A stretch of DNA of 64,000 bases from CAIZGX01 sp964385405 (lineage in GTDB: Bacteria; Bacteroidota; Bacteroidia; Flavobacteriales_D; Sanyastnellaceae). Each line of letters opens with the position of its first letter. Position 1 is the first letter of the stretch. The translations under genes were made by a program, and so were the position numbers. Below the pieces are notes generated by a model. The model was not told the origin of the DNA. It was given only the letters and a program-made list of their open reading frames with translations, and made no database searches. Shown here one piece after another: positions 8,205 through 17,447 of the stretch. The stretch covers positions 1 through 64,000 of the forward strand of contig CAYLOT010000010.1 in assembly GCA_964385405.1 (NCBI GenBank), in the 5' to 3' direction.

Positions 8205-10850
8205 TTAAAAAGTGAAGCGCAATGTTGCTGAAGTAGAACGACCTGTGATAGAACGAGCTGCAACGTAGTTAACACGATTAGCAGTGATAGAACCTGCTTC
8301 AGATTCTGTAATACCCATTGTGTCTAATACGTTGTTTGCGTTAATCATGAAGTTCAATCCATCTGCAATTCTCAAGTTCAAATACACATTCATGTAGGTG
8401 TAACCTGGCATAACCAATTGGTTGTTGTCTTGTGCGTAAGAAGAAGTAGTTCCAATTGCACTGATACCCAATGTGTGGTTTTTGTAGGTATATGAAGGAG
8501 AGAAGTTGTAGATAGTTCCTGCTTGCCTTCTAGGACGGTTTCCAACTAATTCGGCATTCAATGCGTCTTTAGAGATTTCAGCGTCAGTTAGAGTAACACC
8601 ACCACGAATAGCGAATCCGTTTACTTGGTAAGTACCATCTAATTCAATACCCATTGCAGTGTATTCGCGGTTCAAAGAACGTTGAGTAGTAGCCTCATAG
8701 TTTTGCTCTTCCGTTACAGCGCGGAAAGCAGTAGCGTTGAAGGTAAAGTTCTCCTTGCGCATTTTGTAACCCAATTCAGCTTGAGTAACCATGTCAGCGC
8801 TTAGGTCAGCGTTAGCAGATCCGTTAGCGTTGATGTATGGACCGAATAACAAACGATCAGCGTTTGCTCTTCCTCCTTTGCTATAACGTCCGAATAAAGA
8901 CATCTCTTTGTTCAACAAGTAGTTCACACCTGCAGAGTATGAAGTGTATTTGTAATCGTAGTTAACCGGACGAATGTTTTGGTTGTCAACGGTTGCAACG
9001 TTCTGCTCAGGAATGCTAATGTTACCATCTCCATTCATATCAATTGCAGAGGTTTGTCCATCGCCACCAGCGAAAGACCCAGAAACATGTCCGTTGTCGA
9101 AACGAATACTTGCATCAGCGGTGATTTTTTCCGACACTTCGAACTCAACGTTAGCGTAAGGAGCAGTGATGTCGTAGTAAGTGTCAATGTTTCTGTGGCA
9201 GCAGTTGCCCCATGCAGGAACACCGTATGCAACCAATCCATTGTCGGTATACATTGTGTCGTTCTTGCTAACGTTAACCAATTGTGATCCGCTGTCGCTA
9301 ACGTCTTGCAAATAGGTGTTCCACAACCAAGACATGCTAATGGCTTGATATGCTTTGTAAACACCAACATTGATTTTCGCTTTTCCTAAATCTTTAGAAA
9401 TGTTGAAGTCGTTTGTGAAATTGTTGAAGTTGTTCAAGCGGGTGTCGAACAAGTGAGTTCTCATTAACAAACCGTTACCGTTGGCATTCGCTTCAACAGC
9501 GTCTCCGGTTGAAGCGTAAGTTAATGAAGTGTAACCTGGAGCAATTCCGTTTGCAATGTTTTGCATTGAATCAACACCTGCTGTGAATGGAGCGGTGAAA
9601 GAACCGTTGTTCCAAGCCATGCGCGCGCGATTGGTTACGTACCACTCGTTACCTAATTCAAAGTTGAACTCTGTTCCAATAGATTTAGAAACCGAGTGCA
9701 TTCCATCAGCAACGTTGCTTCTGTATACACTTCCGTTTCCATCTGTGCTTAGGTTCGACATTAAATAAGGAGATTGAAGAGCACCGCGTGTTGCACTGAA
9801 TCCAGGAACTGATTCCCAAACAGGGTTATCGTTTGTTCCGCTTACCATAATAGGCATTGGCATGTAAGCAGGAGTTCTATCATCTAGGTATTTCAAGAAC
9901 AAACGAGCATAACCTTTTTCGAAGTAACGAGTTACGTTTGCCTTAATTTGTCCACCGTAGTTAGAAGTGAATCCAGTTTCGCGCGGGCTATCGCCTTGCT
10001 TATAATAACCCCCCACGTGGAAGGTCATGTTTTTCGCAATTGGAGCTCCGTATTCGAAATCTGTGCGGTGTGTTCTGTAGTCGATACCGAAAGTAGACCC
10101 TACGCTGCCACCTTGCTTATCTCCAGTTTTGCTAATAAAGTTAATTACACCTGCTGGAGAGTTTGAAGAAGCTGTACTTGCAGATCCTCCCCGAACAGCC
10201 TCAATTCTTCCAATGTTGTAGTCGAACTTGGTGAATTGGTCAGCCGTTCCAAAAGCGATATCTCCAAACTGAAGAACGGGAAGACCATCTTCTTGAAGTT
10301 GAAGATACTTCGAACCACCTGTTGCAATTGGAACACCGCGAACTGTGATGTTCGTGTTACCCTCTCCGGCAGAAGCTTCAGAACGAATACCAGGAATCGA
10401 ACGGAAAATCTCTGCTGTAGAACGAGCAGAAATCTCATCGATTTGCTTTTGAGTAATCGTGCTAATTGAAATGCTCGACTCCAATGCTGACTTTGGATTC
10501 ATTAATCCAGTAATCACCACTTCGTCGAATGAATTGCTTGAAGACATAACAATATCTAGCGTGGTGGTAGCGCCGTTGTTAATGACAACATTTTGTGTTT
10601 GTTCTTCATAACCGACAAACGAATACACAACTTGATACGTTCCCGCATCAAGCTTTTCAATACGGTAATGTCCTGCTTCATCGGCAGCAGCACCTTTGCC
10701 AACATTTTTTACGCGAACAACACTGAATCCCAATGTTTCGCCCGATTTGTTTTTAATGTTTCCCTCTAAAATTCCCTGTGCCATTAACAGAGAAGGGATG
10801 AATAGTGCACCGCATGCGGTGAGTATTCCTTTTAGTAATGTTTTTTTCAT
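8205..10850 (-). CDS. TonB-dependent outer-membrane receptor (predicted sugar uptake)
   Basis: An 881-residue receptor. A signal peptide (LLKGILTACGALFIPSLLMA) is followed by a carboxypeptidase-regulatory-like domain (about residues 27-107), a plug domain with SISTITQKQIDEISARS, IFRSIPGIRSE and IEAVRGGSASTASSNSPAGV, and a 22-strand-type barrel ending in aromatic Phe (SATLRFTF). It lacks a SusD partner, so it is closer to the MalA/SuxA kind than to SusC. It is divergent from a LacI regulator with a palindromic operator between them, and a permease, glycosidase and kinase lie downstream. It would move an oligosaccharide across the outer membrane. Confidence 0.85.
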   Translation of the reverse strand: MKKTLLKGILTACGALFIPSLLMAQGILEGNIKNKSGETLGFSVVRVKNVGKGAAADEAGHYRIEKLDAGTYQVVYSFVGYEEQTQNVVINNGATTTLDIVMSSSNSFDEVVITGLMNPKSALESSISISTITQKQIDEISARSTAEIFRSIPGIRSEASAGEGNTNITVRGVPIATGGSKYLQLQEDGLPVLQFGDIAFGTADQFTKFDYNIGRIEAVRGGSASTASSNSPAGVINFISKTGDKQGGSVGSTFGIDYRTHRTDFEYGAPIAKNMTFHVGGYYKQGDSPRETGFTSNYGGQIKANVTRYFEKGYARLFLKYLDDRTPAYMPMPIMVSGTNDNPVWESVPGFSATRGALQSPYLMSNLSTDGNGSVYRSNVADGMHSVSKSIGTEFNFELGNEWYVTNRARMAWNNGSFTAPFTAGVDSMQNIANGIAPGYTSLTYASTGDAVEANANGNGLLMRTHLFDTRLNNFNNFTNDFNISKDLGKAKINVGVYKAYQAISMSWLWNTYLQDVSDSGSQLVNVSKNDTMYTDNGLVAYGVPAWGNCCHRNIDTYYDITAPYANVEFEVSEKITADASIRFDNGHVSGSFAGGDGQTSAIDMNGDGNISIPEQNVATVDNQNIRPVNYDYKYTSYSAGVNYLLNKEMSLFGRYSKGGRANADRLLFGPYINANGSANADLSADMVTQAELGYKMRKENFTFNATAFRAVTEEQNYEATTQRSLNREYTAMGIELDGTYQVNGFAIRGGVTLTDAEISKDALNAELVGNRPRRQAGTIYNFSPSYTYKNHTLGISAIGTTSSYAQDNNQLVMPGYTYMNVYLNLRIADGLNFMINANNVLDTMGITESEAGSITANRVNYVAARSITGRSTSATLRFTF

Positions 10851-10882
10851 AGGTTTTGGTTTAAGCCTTTGGCAATCTTAAG

Positions 10883-10898
10883 CCGAATTTTCATTCGG
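10883..10898 (-). promoter_or_regulatory. 5'-UTR stem-loop of the receptor gene
   Basis: CCGAAT-GAAA-ATTCGG on the minus strand is a perfect 6-bp stem with a GNRA-type tetraloop, 33-48 bases upstream of the receptor start codon. It probably lies in the mRNA leader and could stabilise the transcript. No function is proven. Confidence 0.4.
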
Positions 10899-10926
10899 AA
10901 AACAACTCAACCGCTTGATCATGAAA

Positions 10927-10953
10927 CGAAAACGTTTTCGAAAACGATTTCGG
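10927..10953. promoter_or_regulatory. Tandem LacI-type operator
   Basis: CGAAAACGTTTTCG (10927-10940) is a perfect 14-bp palindrome with a central CG, as is usual for LacI-family operators. An overlapping copy CGAAAACGATTTCG (10939-10952) is a near-palindrome. Both lie between the divergent receptor and lacI-type genes, so the regulator probably controls both directions. Confidence 0.7.
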
Positions 10954-10998
10954 TTGATAACTTGTTTCATCTTTTATTTTTTCGTTAATTCACCAAAT

Positions 10999-11994
10999 AT
11001 GTCGAGCAGAATAAATATCCGTGACATCGCTAAAATTCTTGGTGTGTCTGTTAGTACCGTATCAAAGGCGCTGAACGACAAGTCCGATATTAGCCCAGCG
11101 CTCGCCAAGCAAATTCGTGAAAAGGCTGAAGAATTAAATTATCGTCCGAATCACATTGCCTCAGGACTTCGAAATAAAAAATCGAAATTAATTGCGTTAA
11201 TCATCCCCGAAATAACCATGTACTTTTTCCCATCGGTCATCAAGGGAATTGAAGATGTAACGAAGCAATTCGGTTATCGGCTCATGGTGTTTCAGAGTAA
11301 GAATGATTTAGCTGAAGAGCTCAAGAATATTGAAATATGTATACAGCAGAACGTAGATGGTGTCCTACTTTCCATAACGCATCCAGAGAGCTCTATTCCT
11401 CATTTAGAAATGCTGTACGAGAATGATATTCCTTTTGTGCTTTTTGATAAAGGCGTAGAGCAAGAGGGGTTTTTTGAAGTTATGATCAACGATTACAAGG
11501 TGTCGAAGATGTCTGCTAACCGGCTTTTAGAAAAAGGTGCAAATCAAATTTTAGCATTACTAGGAAGCGAGGAGATGTCTATTTCAAGAAAACGCGCAAA
11601 AGGATTCACAGAGGAAATGCGCAGACACGGACATTCAAATTTTGAAGTGAGGTTCGTGAAAGATTTTGAAGATGGGAAGAAAGTCGTTGAAGAGGAATTC
11701 AAGAAAAATAAATTCGATGGACTTTTTGTCATGAGCGATGAACTGCTCGCTGCGAGTTCCAAATTTGTTTACAGTCAAATAAAGAAAAAGCATCATATTG
11801 AAATTGTGGCCATAAGTGATGGATTCCTACCACATTTGTTCGACTATCCAATTGACTATTTCCATCACGATGGTTTTTTATTGGGTCGCACAAGCGCAGA
11901 GCGCATGCTTGCCATTATGAATAGCGAGGACAAAAAAGTATTGCCAGATTTTTATCTTGAGATGGAAGTAACACTCAAGTCGAACCAAGATTAA
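10999..11994 (+). CDS. LacI-family transcriptional regulator
   Basis: A 331-residue regulator. The helix-turn-helix is at residues 5-25 (IRDIAKILGVSVSTVSKALN), followed by the hinge region LNYRPNHIASGLRNKKS and a periplasmic-binding-protein-like effector domain (LIALIIPEITMYFFPSVIKG, DGVLLSITHPES). The longer reading frame starts at 10915, but its first 28 residues would be translated from the operator; MSSRINIRDIAKILG is the natural start. Divergent from the TonB receptor, it most likely senses the imported sugar or a product and controls the uptake locus. Confidence 0.9.
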   Translation: MSSRINIRDIAKILGVSVSTVSKALNDKSDISPALAKQIREKAEELNYRPNHIASGLRNKKSKLIALIIPEITMYFFPSVIKGIEDVTKQFGYRLMVFQSKNDLAEELKNIEICIQQNVDGVLLSITHPESSIPHLEMLYENDIPFVLFDKGVEQEGFFEVMINDYKVSKMSANRLLEKGANQILALLGSEEMSISRKRAKGFTEEMRRHGHSNFEVRFVKDFEDGKKVVEEEFKKNKFDGLFVMSDELLAASSKFVYSQIKKKHHIEIVAISDGFLPHLFDYPIDYFHHDGFLLGRTSAERMLAIMNSEDKKVLPDFYLEMEVTLKSNQD

Positions 11995-12000
11995 GATGCT

Positions 12001-13515
12001 ATGAAGAAGGTTTTAGTTTTATTGATTGGGCAACTCATTTACTCCATTGCATTCGCTCAAGTCGAGGTCGTTGAGCAAAGACGTTTTGAACATAACGGCA
12101 CGGTTACAACATCTGTTACTCCGAAGAATAAAGTGATTTCATATTCCATTATTTCGGAAAAGGGAGAGCGCGATCAGATTGAAATTGTAGCATATAATGA
12201 AGAGTTGAGGGAGGAGGGGAGATTCCAAACAAAATGTGCTGAGAAAAATATTTTCAGAACGCATGCGCTTTCTGGTTCAGGAGAGTATTATTTCGCTATG
12301 TTAATTGATAAGGACAGAGAGATTCATTCAGTTGTCTTCAATACCAACACTTTCGAAGGGACAGAGCTTCATGTAAAGTTGGAAAAGAAATTCGAGCCGC
12401 ATGACAATATCGATTTTTTTGGCGGAGGATCTACAGCTTGCTTTAAGAATAAGTTCTTCATCTTGGGGGCTGTGCGGAATGTTCCGTGTATACTCGTGTA
12501 CAACATGCTCACAGGAACACAGCACATAACCTTTATTCCGGGTATGGACAAAAGGAATCGTGTATCTTTTTTAAGCTCCGATGAGGCCGCCCCTTCTTTG
12601 CAAGTTATGTTTTTCAATTTCAAATCAAGAAGGATAGACGCACAATACATAGCCTCAATAGACGAATTTGGAGAAGTGCAAGGAGCCCCCGTTCCTATTT
12701 CGGCGCAGAAAGAAAAGTTACTAATCGATGGAAATGTTACATGGTTAGATGAGCATACTGCACTCATATGCGGGGCAACCGGAGAAAACGCAACTCTTGC
12801 GAGAGGCATGTATATTTTGGAATTGAAAGATGGGGCATTGGTTCAACGAAGCGATTTTGACTTCAATGATTTCAGAGATTTTTACGCCCAGTTTAATGCG
12901 AAAATTCAAAAAAGAGTGGAACGAAAGAAGAGTCGAAAGAAAAATTTCGAGTCGAAGTGCTACATGGTAACCCATCCTGTTGTTTTCAATGAAAATGCTT
13001 GGACTATAGTTGGTGAGGTCTTCTATCCGACCTACAGACAAGAATATAGAACTACCTATGTTAATGGAAGACCAGTTACGCAAACAGTCAATGTGTTTGA
13101 TGGATTTCAATACACCCATGCTGTTGTCCTACAGGTAAATCAGGAGTTGGAAAAGATCAAAGACTATTCGTTCAATTTGTCAATTTGGGATAAGCCGTTC
13201 TATGTGAAAGAGTTCATACGAACGGCTCAAGTAGGTTCAAAGTTGAATTTCTACTATGTGGACAATTATAATTTCGGACATGTGTCCCTTGAAAATGGAG
13301 GCATTGAAGAATCTCCGCTAATAGATATCGTAGATAAAGAAAAAGATTTGAAAGAGTCTGAGCGAGTGACGAGTCGAATTAACTCGAATGTAGAGTATTG
13401 GTATGAAGATTATTATTTGATAACGGAAACCTTTCGTGCGAAGGATAAAGATGAGTCTATTGGAAATAAACGAAAAGAGTTCGTTCAATTCAAGAAGATA
13501 AAAATTACGCAATAA
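12001..13515 (+). CDS. Secreted protein of unknown function
   Basis: 504 residues with a clear signal peptide (MKKVLVLLIGQLIYSIAFAQ). I recognise no domain. The mature part contains repeated beta-rich segments and a basic patch (KIQKRVERKKSRKKN) near residue 305. It begins 6 bases after the LacI stop, so it may be read from the same transcript, but nothing in it suggests a sugar role. It ends at a strong terminator. Confidence 0.7.
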   Translation: MKKVLVLLIGQLIYSIAFAQVEVVEQRRFEHNGTVTTSVTPKNKVISYSIISEKGERDQIEIVAYNEELREEGRFQTKCAEKNIFRTHALSGSGEYYFAMLIDKDREIHSVVFNTNTFEGTELHVKLEKKFEPHDNIDFFGGGSTACFKNKFFILGAVRNVPCILVYNMLTGTQHITFIPGMDKRNRVSFLSSDEAAPSLQVMFFNFKSRRIDAQYIASIDEFGEVQGAPVPISAQKEKLLIDGNVTWLDEHTALICGATGENATLARGMYILELKDGALVQRSDFDFNDFRDFYAQFNAKIQKRVERKKSRKKNFESKCYMVTHPVVFNENAWTIVGEVFYPTYRQEYRTTYVNGRPVTQTVNVFDGFQYTHAVVLQVNQELEKIKDYSFNLSIWDKPFYVKEFIRTAQVGSKLNFYYVDNYNFGHVSLENGGIEESPLIDIVDKEKDLKESERVTSRINSNVEYWYEDYYLITETFRAKDKDESIGNKRKEFVQFKKIKITQ

Positions 13516-13516
13516 G

Positions 13517-13544
13517 AAAAAGGGAACCAAAGGTTCCCTTTTTT
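13517..13544. terminator. Bidirectional intrinsic terminator
   Basis: AAGGGAACC-AAA-GGTTCCCTT with flanking A and T tracts forms a strong hairpin between two convergent genes. It can serve both directions. Confidence 0.85.
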
Positions 13545-13563
13545 ATGCAATGAAATTTAATTT

Positions 13564-14136
13564 TTATTTCCGGGTGTTGTTCGCAATGGAAACAACCGCG
13601 CGAAGCATTTCGGCAGAAGCTCTAGAAACAACCACGATTAAATATCCAGCTAACAAGGCAATGATTGCGCCCTCAATTCCACCTCCGCGAAGGAATCCTC
13701 CTGGAACGTATGAACCAATCATTTTACTTTCGGAAACTAATTCAGTAAAAATTCCAAAGAAGAATCCAACGACAGCGAACCATGTTCCGGCCCATTCTCC
13801 CACTGTCTGAACAAAATGAGAGTAAACAGGAATCGCAACGAACTCGTCGCCGTCTTTAGACGTTTCGTTCACTTTCGACTTGCGATCCCACCACAATTGA
13901 AAGCTTACCCATCCTGCAACGGCAATGATTAACCATAGAACGAGAAAGATTACAACTACTTTTCCCGGAGCATCGAATATGTTATTGTCTGCTGCCTTGT
14001 AAAAAATGAAAAGTGGAAGTAAAATGTTTATCACAGCTAATGCTAAATAAACATACCCAATGGGCTGTCTGAACATTTTGCCGGAATCAATGTAGCCCAA
14101 ATAAGGCTTGATGAAGGTGAAAAATTTGTTGTCCAT
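13564..14136 (-). CDS. Small integral membrane protein, unknown function
   Basis: 190 residues with about four hydrophobic helices: IGYVYLALAVINILLPLFIF, VVVIFLVLWLIIAVAGWVSF, FAVVGFFFGIF and GAIIALLAGYLIVVV. The N-terminus (FFTFIKPYLGYIDSGKMFRQ) and the glycine-rich loop VPGGFLRGGGIEG are soluble. I do not recognise a named family. It stands alone, with the terminator downstream and about 180 bases of AT-rich upstream DNA. Confidence 0.7.
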   Translation of the reverse strand: MDNKFFTFIKPYLGYIDSGKMFRQPIGYVYLALAVINILLPLFIFYKAADNNIFDAPGKVVVIFLVLWLIIAVAGWVSFQLWWDRKSKVNETSKDGDEFVAIPVYSHFVQTVGEWAGTWFAVVGFFFGIFTELVSESKMIGSYVPGGFLRGGGIEGAIIALLAGYLIVVVSRASAEMLRAVVSIANNTRK

Positions 14137-14316
14137 AAAATAGTTAGTTAAGGTATACCTACTCGTAAGGCTTTTCGGTTTTCGCCCATTGGATTACCAA
14201 TGATTTTCTAATTTAATTTTTTTTTTTCCTGGAAGTCAAAATGCGAATTGAAGTTTTCAACAATATTTATTTCTGATGTTAAGAGGTGGCATTCGATTTA
14301 AATGTAATTTGCAACT

Positions 14317-15156
14317 ATGAAAAGACAACTATTCATAGCCTGCTTCGCACTTGCATTATGTCTTGAAGTCAATGCACAATACTTTATCGATATCTTCTCG
14401 TTCAATCGTCAAGCATATAACGTTCCCAACGGAGCGCAAACAAGTGACTTCTTTGTAAACGCATTTATTCCGAAAGTATTAAAAAGTGGAAATACATTTT
14501 TTGTTCGTGCACATTATGAGAAGCTTTCCTTGAAACGCGACACACTCACTTCAGATTTCTCTTCAATAACTCTGCCGGTAGGAATGCAGGTGCAACTGAA
14601 AAATCCGAAAGTGAAATTTACGGGTTTGATTATTCCGAAGATTGCGGGTGCTGATCTTGGAATGGCATTTTCAGATGTTTTTCAAATTGGAGTTTACTCC
14701 TTGTTCACGGTTACTGAGTCTGAAAAGTTTCGTTACAAATTCGGTTTGTTCTACAATCGTGAGTTCTTTGGAAATTTCTTTGTGCCGCTTGTCGGAATTG
14801 ATTGGAAAGTCTCTGATCGTTTCACGATGTATGGCACAATTCCACAGAGCTTTAAGGCTTCGTATGCTCTCGTTCCTTCGCGCGTGAATACCGGATTGGC
14901 TTTTCGTTCGATGGTTAGAACTTTTCGAGGTGAGGACAACAGCACCTTTGTTCGATACAATGAACTGCAATTCAAAACATTTTTCGATTTCTATTTAACG
15001 TCAAAGAACGTTGTCTTTATCGAGGGTGGATATTTTCTTGGTAAAACTCCGTTGCTTTATAATAATGACGATACGGAAAATCCAGTTTTGTCTAATTTAT
15101 TGAAGGAAGGAAAAGCATTCCCTCTGATTAATGCGGGTTGGGCGTTACGATTCTAA
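14317..15156 (+). CDS. Predicted outer-membrane beta-barrel protein (DUF6268-like)
   Basis: 279 residues: a signal peptide (MKRQLFIACFALALCLEVNA) followed by alternating amphipathic beta-strands, ending NAGWALRF with the terminal Phe typical of outer-membrane barrels. It resembles the uncharacterised DUF6268 family of Bacteroidota; this assignment is from memory. A shortened -7-like box GTAATTTG (14304-14311) lies 5 bases before the ATG. Its last 4 bases overlap the end of the convergent ammonia-lyase gene. Confidence 0.6.
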   Translation: MKRQLFIACFALALCLEVNAQYFIDIFSFNRQAYNVPNGAQTSDFFVNAFIPKVLKSGNTFFVRAHYEKLSLKRDTLTSDFSSITLPVGMQVQLKNPKVKFTGLIIPKIAGADLGMAFSDVFQIGVYSLFTVTESEKFRYKFGLFYNREFFGNFFVPLVGIDWKVSDRFTMYGTIPQSFKASYALVPSRVNTGLAFRSMVRTFRGEDNSTFVRYNELQFKTFFDFYLTSKNVVFIEGGYFLGKTPLLYNNDDTENPVLSNLLKEGKAFPLINAGWALRF

Positions 15157-17447
15157 AACAGCTCGTTGAGTATTCGTTGAGTTTCTTCAGCAGCTTCCCT
15201 CGGATGAAGTGCAGTATCTGATATTCCAGAGATCACCCTTGTTATGTCGTGGTCTATTTTTCCTTCAACATACCAATCGGAACCTTTAGCGACGGTTATG
15301 TAGACCGAATAGTTGTGATGCATGGTTCCAGGGCGTTCACCAATGATATGTAAAATACCTTTTTTATTTGTTGAAAGAGAGTCGCCAAAGAGATGTTCGC
15401 CGCATCGATAGCCCGCTCGTACTCTTCCATGTTGAATGAATAAATTGTTTTTACTCAATGTGAATTTGCCCTTCAACAATACATTCAATTCTTCCACATA
15501 AGGTTCCAAATGTCCCGGGTCTAGTATGGAAGAAACATTCAATCCATCAGATATAATCAATTGAATATCGGGAATATGATTCTTCCATTTAGATCTTAGA
15601 ATTTCCAATGCGTAAATACTTTCGCGGGAAAGTTGTTCGCCCGATTGCGGGTGATAGATGTAGTCTTTTCGATCGGAAGAGAGTGTGGTGAGTGCTATTC
15701 CGTGAGTCAAAGACTTCTTGAAATTTGCAGGCGTTTCTTCCCAAAGACATTTCTTTGCATCGGCATAGAGCAGGCGAATTTCTTGCTCAAGATTTGGGTT
15801 CATGTCCCAATGATTCAATCCAAATCCTTCAGCTATGGGTACGCCGCGTTCTCTTACGCGTGCAATGCACGCATGTCCTTCAGAATAAATTTCGTCAAGA
15901 GAACGGGTGTCACCTTTCAGTTTTCGGTATTGATAGTAGATCCATACAGGATCACCAAAGTGATTCGATGGTTTGTTGTTTTCATCAATAATTCCAACCT
16001 GTTTAAAAAACGACCACATGGCGTCATTGATTTTGTATCCGAATTTTTCTCGAATGCGCAGGTGATCGCTAAACGATGTGGTTAGGTAACTCAACATCGG
16101 ATCGTTCTTCGTTGGAAGCGCCATGAGATAACCCGGATTAGCAGGCATGATTTGATCTATGCACCAGTCTAAATCATCCAACGAAACATCCATGTGCAAG
16201 GTGGTGCAGATGTCGAGACCAATCATGAGTCCGTGTAATTTCCCCATCACCAAATCTTCCAAGCAGCAACGAACCAATTGTTCTTTCGTTCGGAATACTT
16301 CCGGACCAATGAATCCAGCGACATCGTTTAAATGAACCCAAGACTCTTCGTTGAGTTGTTGTTTTAAACCGCGCCAAAGTCCGTATTTACGCGACTCGTG
16401 AATGAGCATGTCGAAGCCTTCTCCGTGTCCGTTCGTTTCATCGGCGCCTTGTCCAGTCTCGGCGTAGAGTCCGAATTTACCTTTGCGCTGAGCGGCGTAC
16501 TTCTTAAGTTTTTCAATGGTTACATCGAAGGTCTGATTCGCTTTCACGGTTCCCGCAATGCTTTGAAACCACATGCCTGTCTCGCCTGGATGTGTTTTTT
16601 CAACTTCAGCCTGAATGTCGATATGTGCCAACACCGAATGCGAAAGGGTGTTCTCTAGTTTGAAAGTGGTAAGTAAATCGTGCAAGGCCATTTCAATTTT
16701 TGCAACCGATTCCGGATTGCTTGAAACAGGATTGTTACCCAAAACCAAATCGCCAACGCTGTAACTCCATGCGTCGAACACCTGCCAAACAATGTCTTCA
16801 ATGTTGTCGGTGGGAGAGTTGGGTTGAACGCGTGCGCTCATGTATCCCCTCGAACCCATTTGAGTTCCGGGAATTGGATGGAAAATTTTGCTACTAATTG
16901 CAATGAGCTCTTGGTTCGACATGAGCTTCACAACGCAAGCAATGATGTCGCTTGTTAAATAGGGAAGAAGCGTTTTTATATCAATCTCAACCTCATTCGA
17001 AAGCAGAAGCAGTTCTTTAAACTCGCGCATACGAAGTTTGCCAATGACCTTTCCGGATTCTGTTTCGTGAAAAGCGCGTGTCGACTGTTCAATGAATTCC
17101 GATTGTTCATCGGTGAAAACGGAATGTTTGCGAATGTTTTCAAGAGTAGTTTCAGCAAGAAGCATTCGCGCTCTTAAACGGTCTTCGTCGCTAGCCGCAG
17201 CTATTCCAGCAATCTCATCACCCTCTTTGAATTCATTCGCCGCACCAAGTAATTGTCGGTACAGGGTAACGTCGAAACTTCCTTTTTGACGCTGAATGTA
17301 TTGAAACAAATCTTCACCAACGAGGGGAGATGGCACTTCAATTTTTTCGAATTGAAAACAATCAGACTCGCCAAATACTTTCGATGAAACAAGTGTGTAC
17401 GAAACCGTCGCCATTCCCAATTTGCTTAAAAAATCGCGACGTTCCAT
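15153..17447 (-). CDS. eutBC: Ethanolamine ammonia-lyase, EutB-EutC fusion with Tat-like leader
   Basis: A 764-residue protein combining both subunits of the adenosylcobalamin-dependent lyase that splits ethanolamine into acetaldehyde and ammonia. The EutB part (about 35-480) shows LYAETGQGADE, NDVAGFIGPEVFRTKEQLVR, CLEDLVMGKLHGL and DPMLSYLTTSFSDH. The EutC part (about 500-764) shows SDGLNVSS, HGRVRAGYRCGEHLFGD and the diagnostic IGERPG. The sum of usual lengths (about 450 plus 295) fits a complete fusion. The N-terminus MERRDFLSKLGMATVS looks like a twin-arginine leader, unusual for this cytoplasmic or microcompartment enzyme. The hemerythrin-like gene lies just upstream; once the assembly duplication is removed the spacing is about 5 bases. 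Confidence 0.88.
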   Translation of the reverse strand: MERRDFLSKLGMATVSYTLVSSKVFGESDCFQFEKIEVPSPLVGEDLFQYIQRQKGSFDVTLYRQLLGAANEFKEGDEIAGIAAASDEDRLRARMLLAETTLENIRKHSVFTDEQSEFIEQSTRAFHETESGKVIGKLRMREFKELLLLSNEVEIDIKTLLPYLTSDIIACVVKLMSNQELIAISSKIFHPIPGTQMGSRGYMSARVQPNSPTDNIEDIVWQVFDAWSYSVGDLVLGNNPVSSNPESVAKIEMALHDLLTTFKLENTLSHSVLAHIDIQAEVEKTHPGETGMWFQSIAGTVKANQTFDVTIEKLKKYAAQRKGKFGLYAETGQGADETNGHGEGFDMLIHESRKYGLWRGLKQQLNEESWVHLNDVAGFIGPEVFRTKEQLVRCCLEDLVMGKLHGLMIGLDICTTLHMDVSLDDLDWCIDQIMPANPGYLMALPTKNDPMLSYLTTSFSDHLRIREKFGYKINDAMWSFFKQVGIIDENNKPSNHFGDPVWIYYQYRKLKGDTRSLDEIYSEGHACIARVRERGVPIAEGFGLNHWDMNPNLEQEIRLLYADAKKCLWEETPANFKKSLTHGIALTTLSSDRKDYIYHPQSGEQLSRESIYALEILRSKWKNHIPDIQLIISDGLNVSSILDPGHLEPYVEELNVLLKGKFTLSKNNLFIQHGRVRAGYRCGEHLFGDSLSTNKKGILHIIGERPGTMHHNYSVYITVAKGSDWYVEGKIDHDITRVISGISDTALHPREAAEETQRILNELF

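Noticed and set aside
10915..10998. Longer start of the LacI regulator
   Set aside because: The extra 28 residues would be encoded by the operator palindrome and are basic and non-conserved; the HTH domain begins normally at 10999.
12369..12809. 146-codon open frame opposite the secreted protein at 12001
   Set aside because: The plus-strand frame has a signal peptide, start context and terminator; the opposite frame has none.
15633..16085. 150-codon open frame opposite eutBC
   Set aside because: Shadow of the ammonia-lyase reading frame; composition is cysteine- and arginine-rich and unlike real proteins here.
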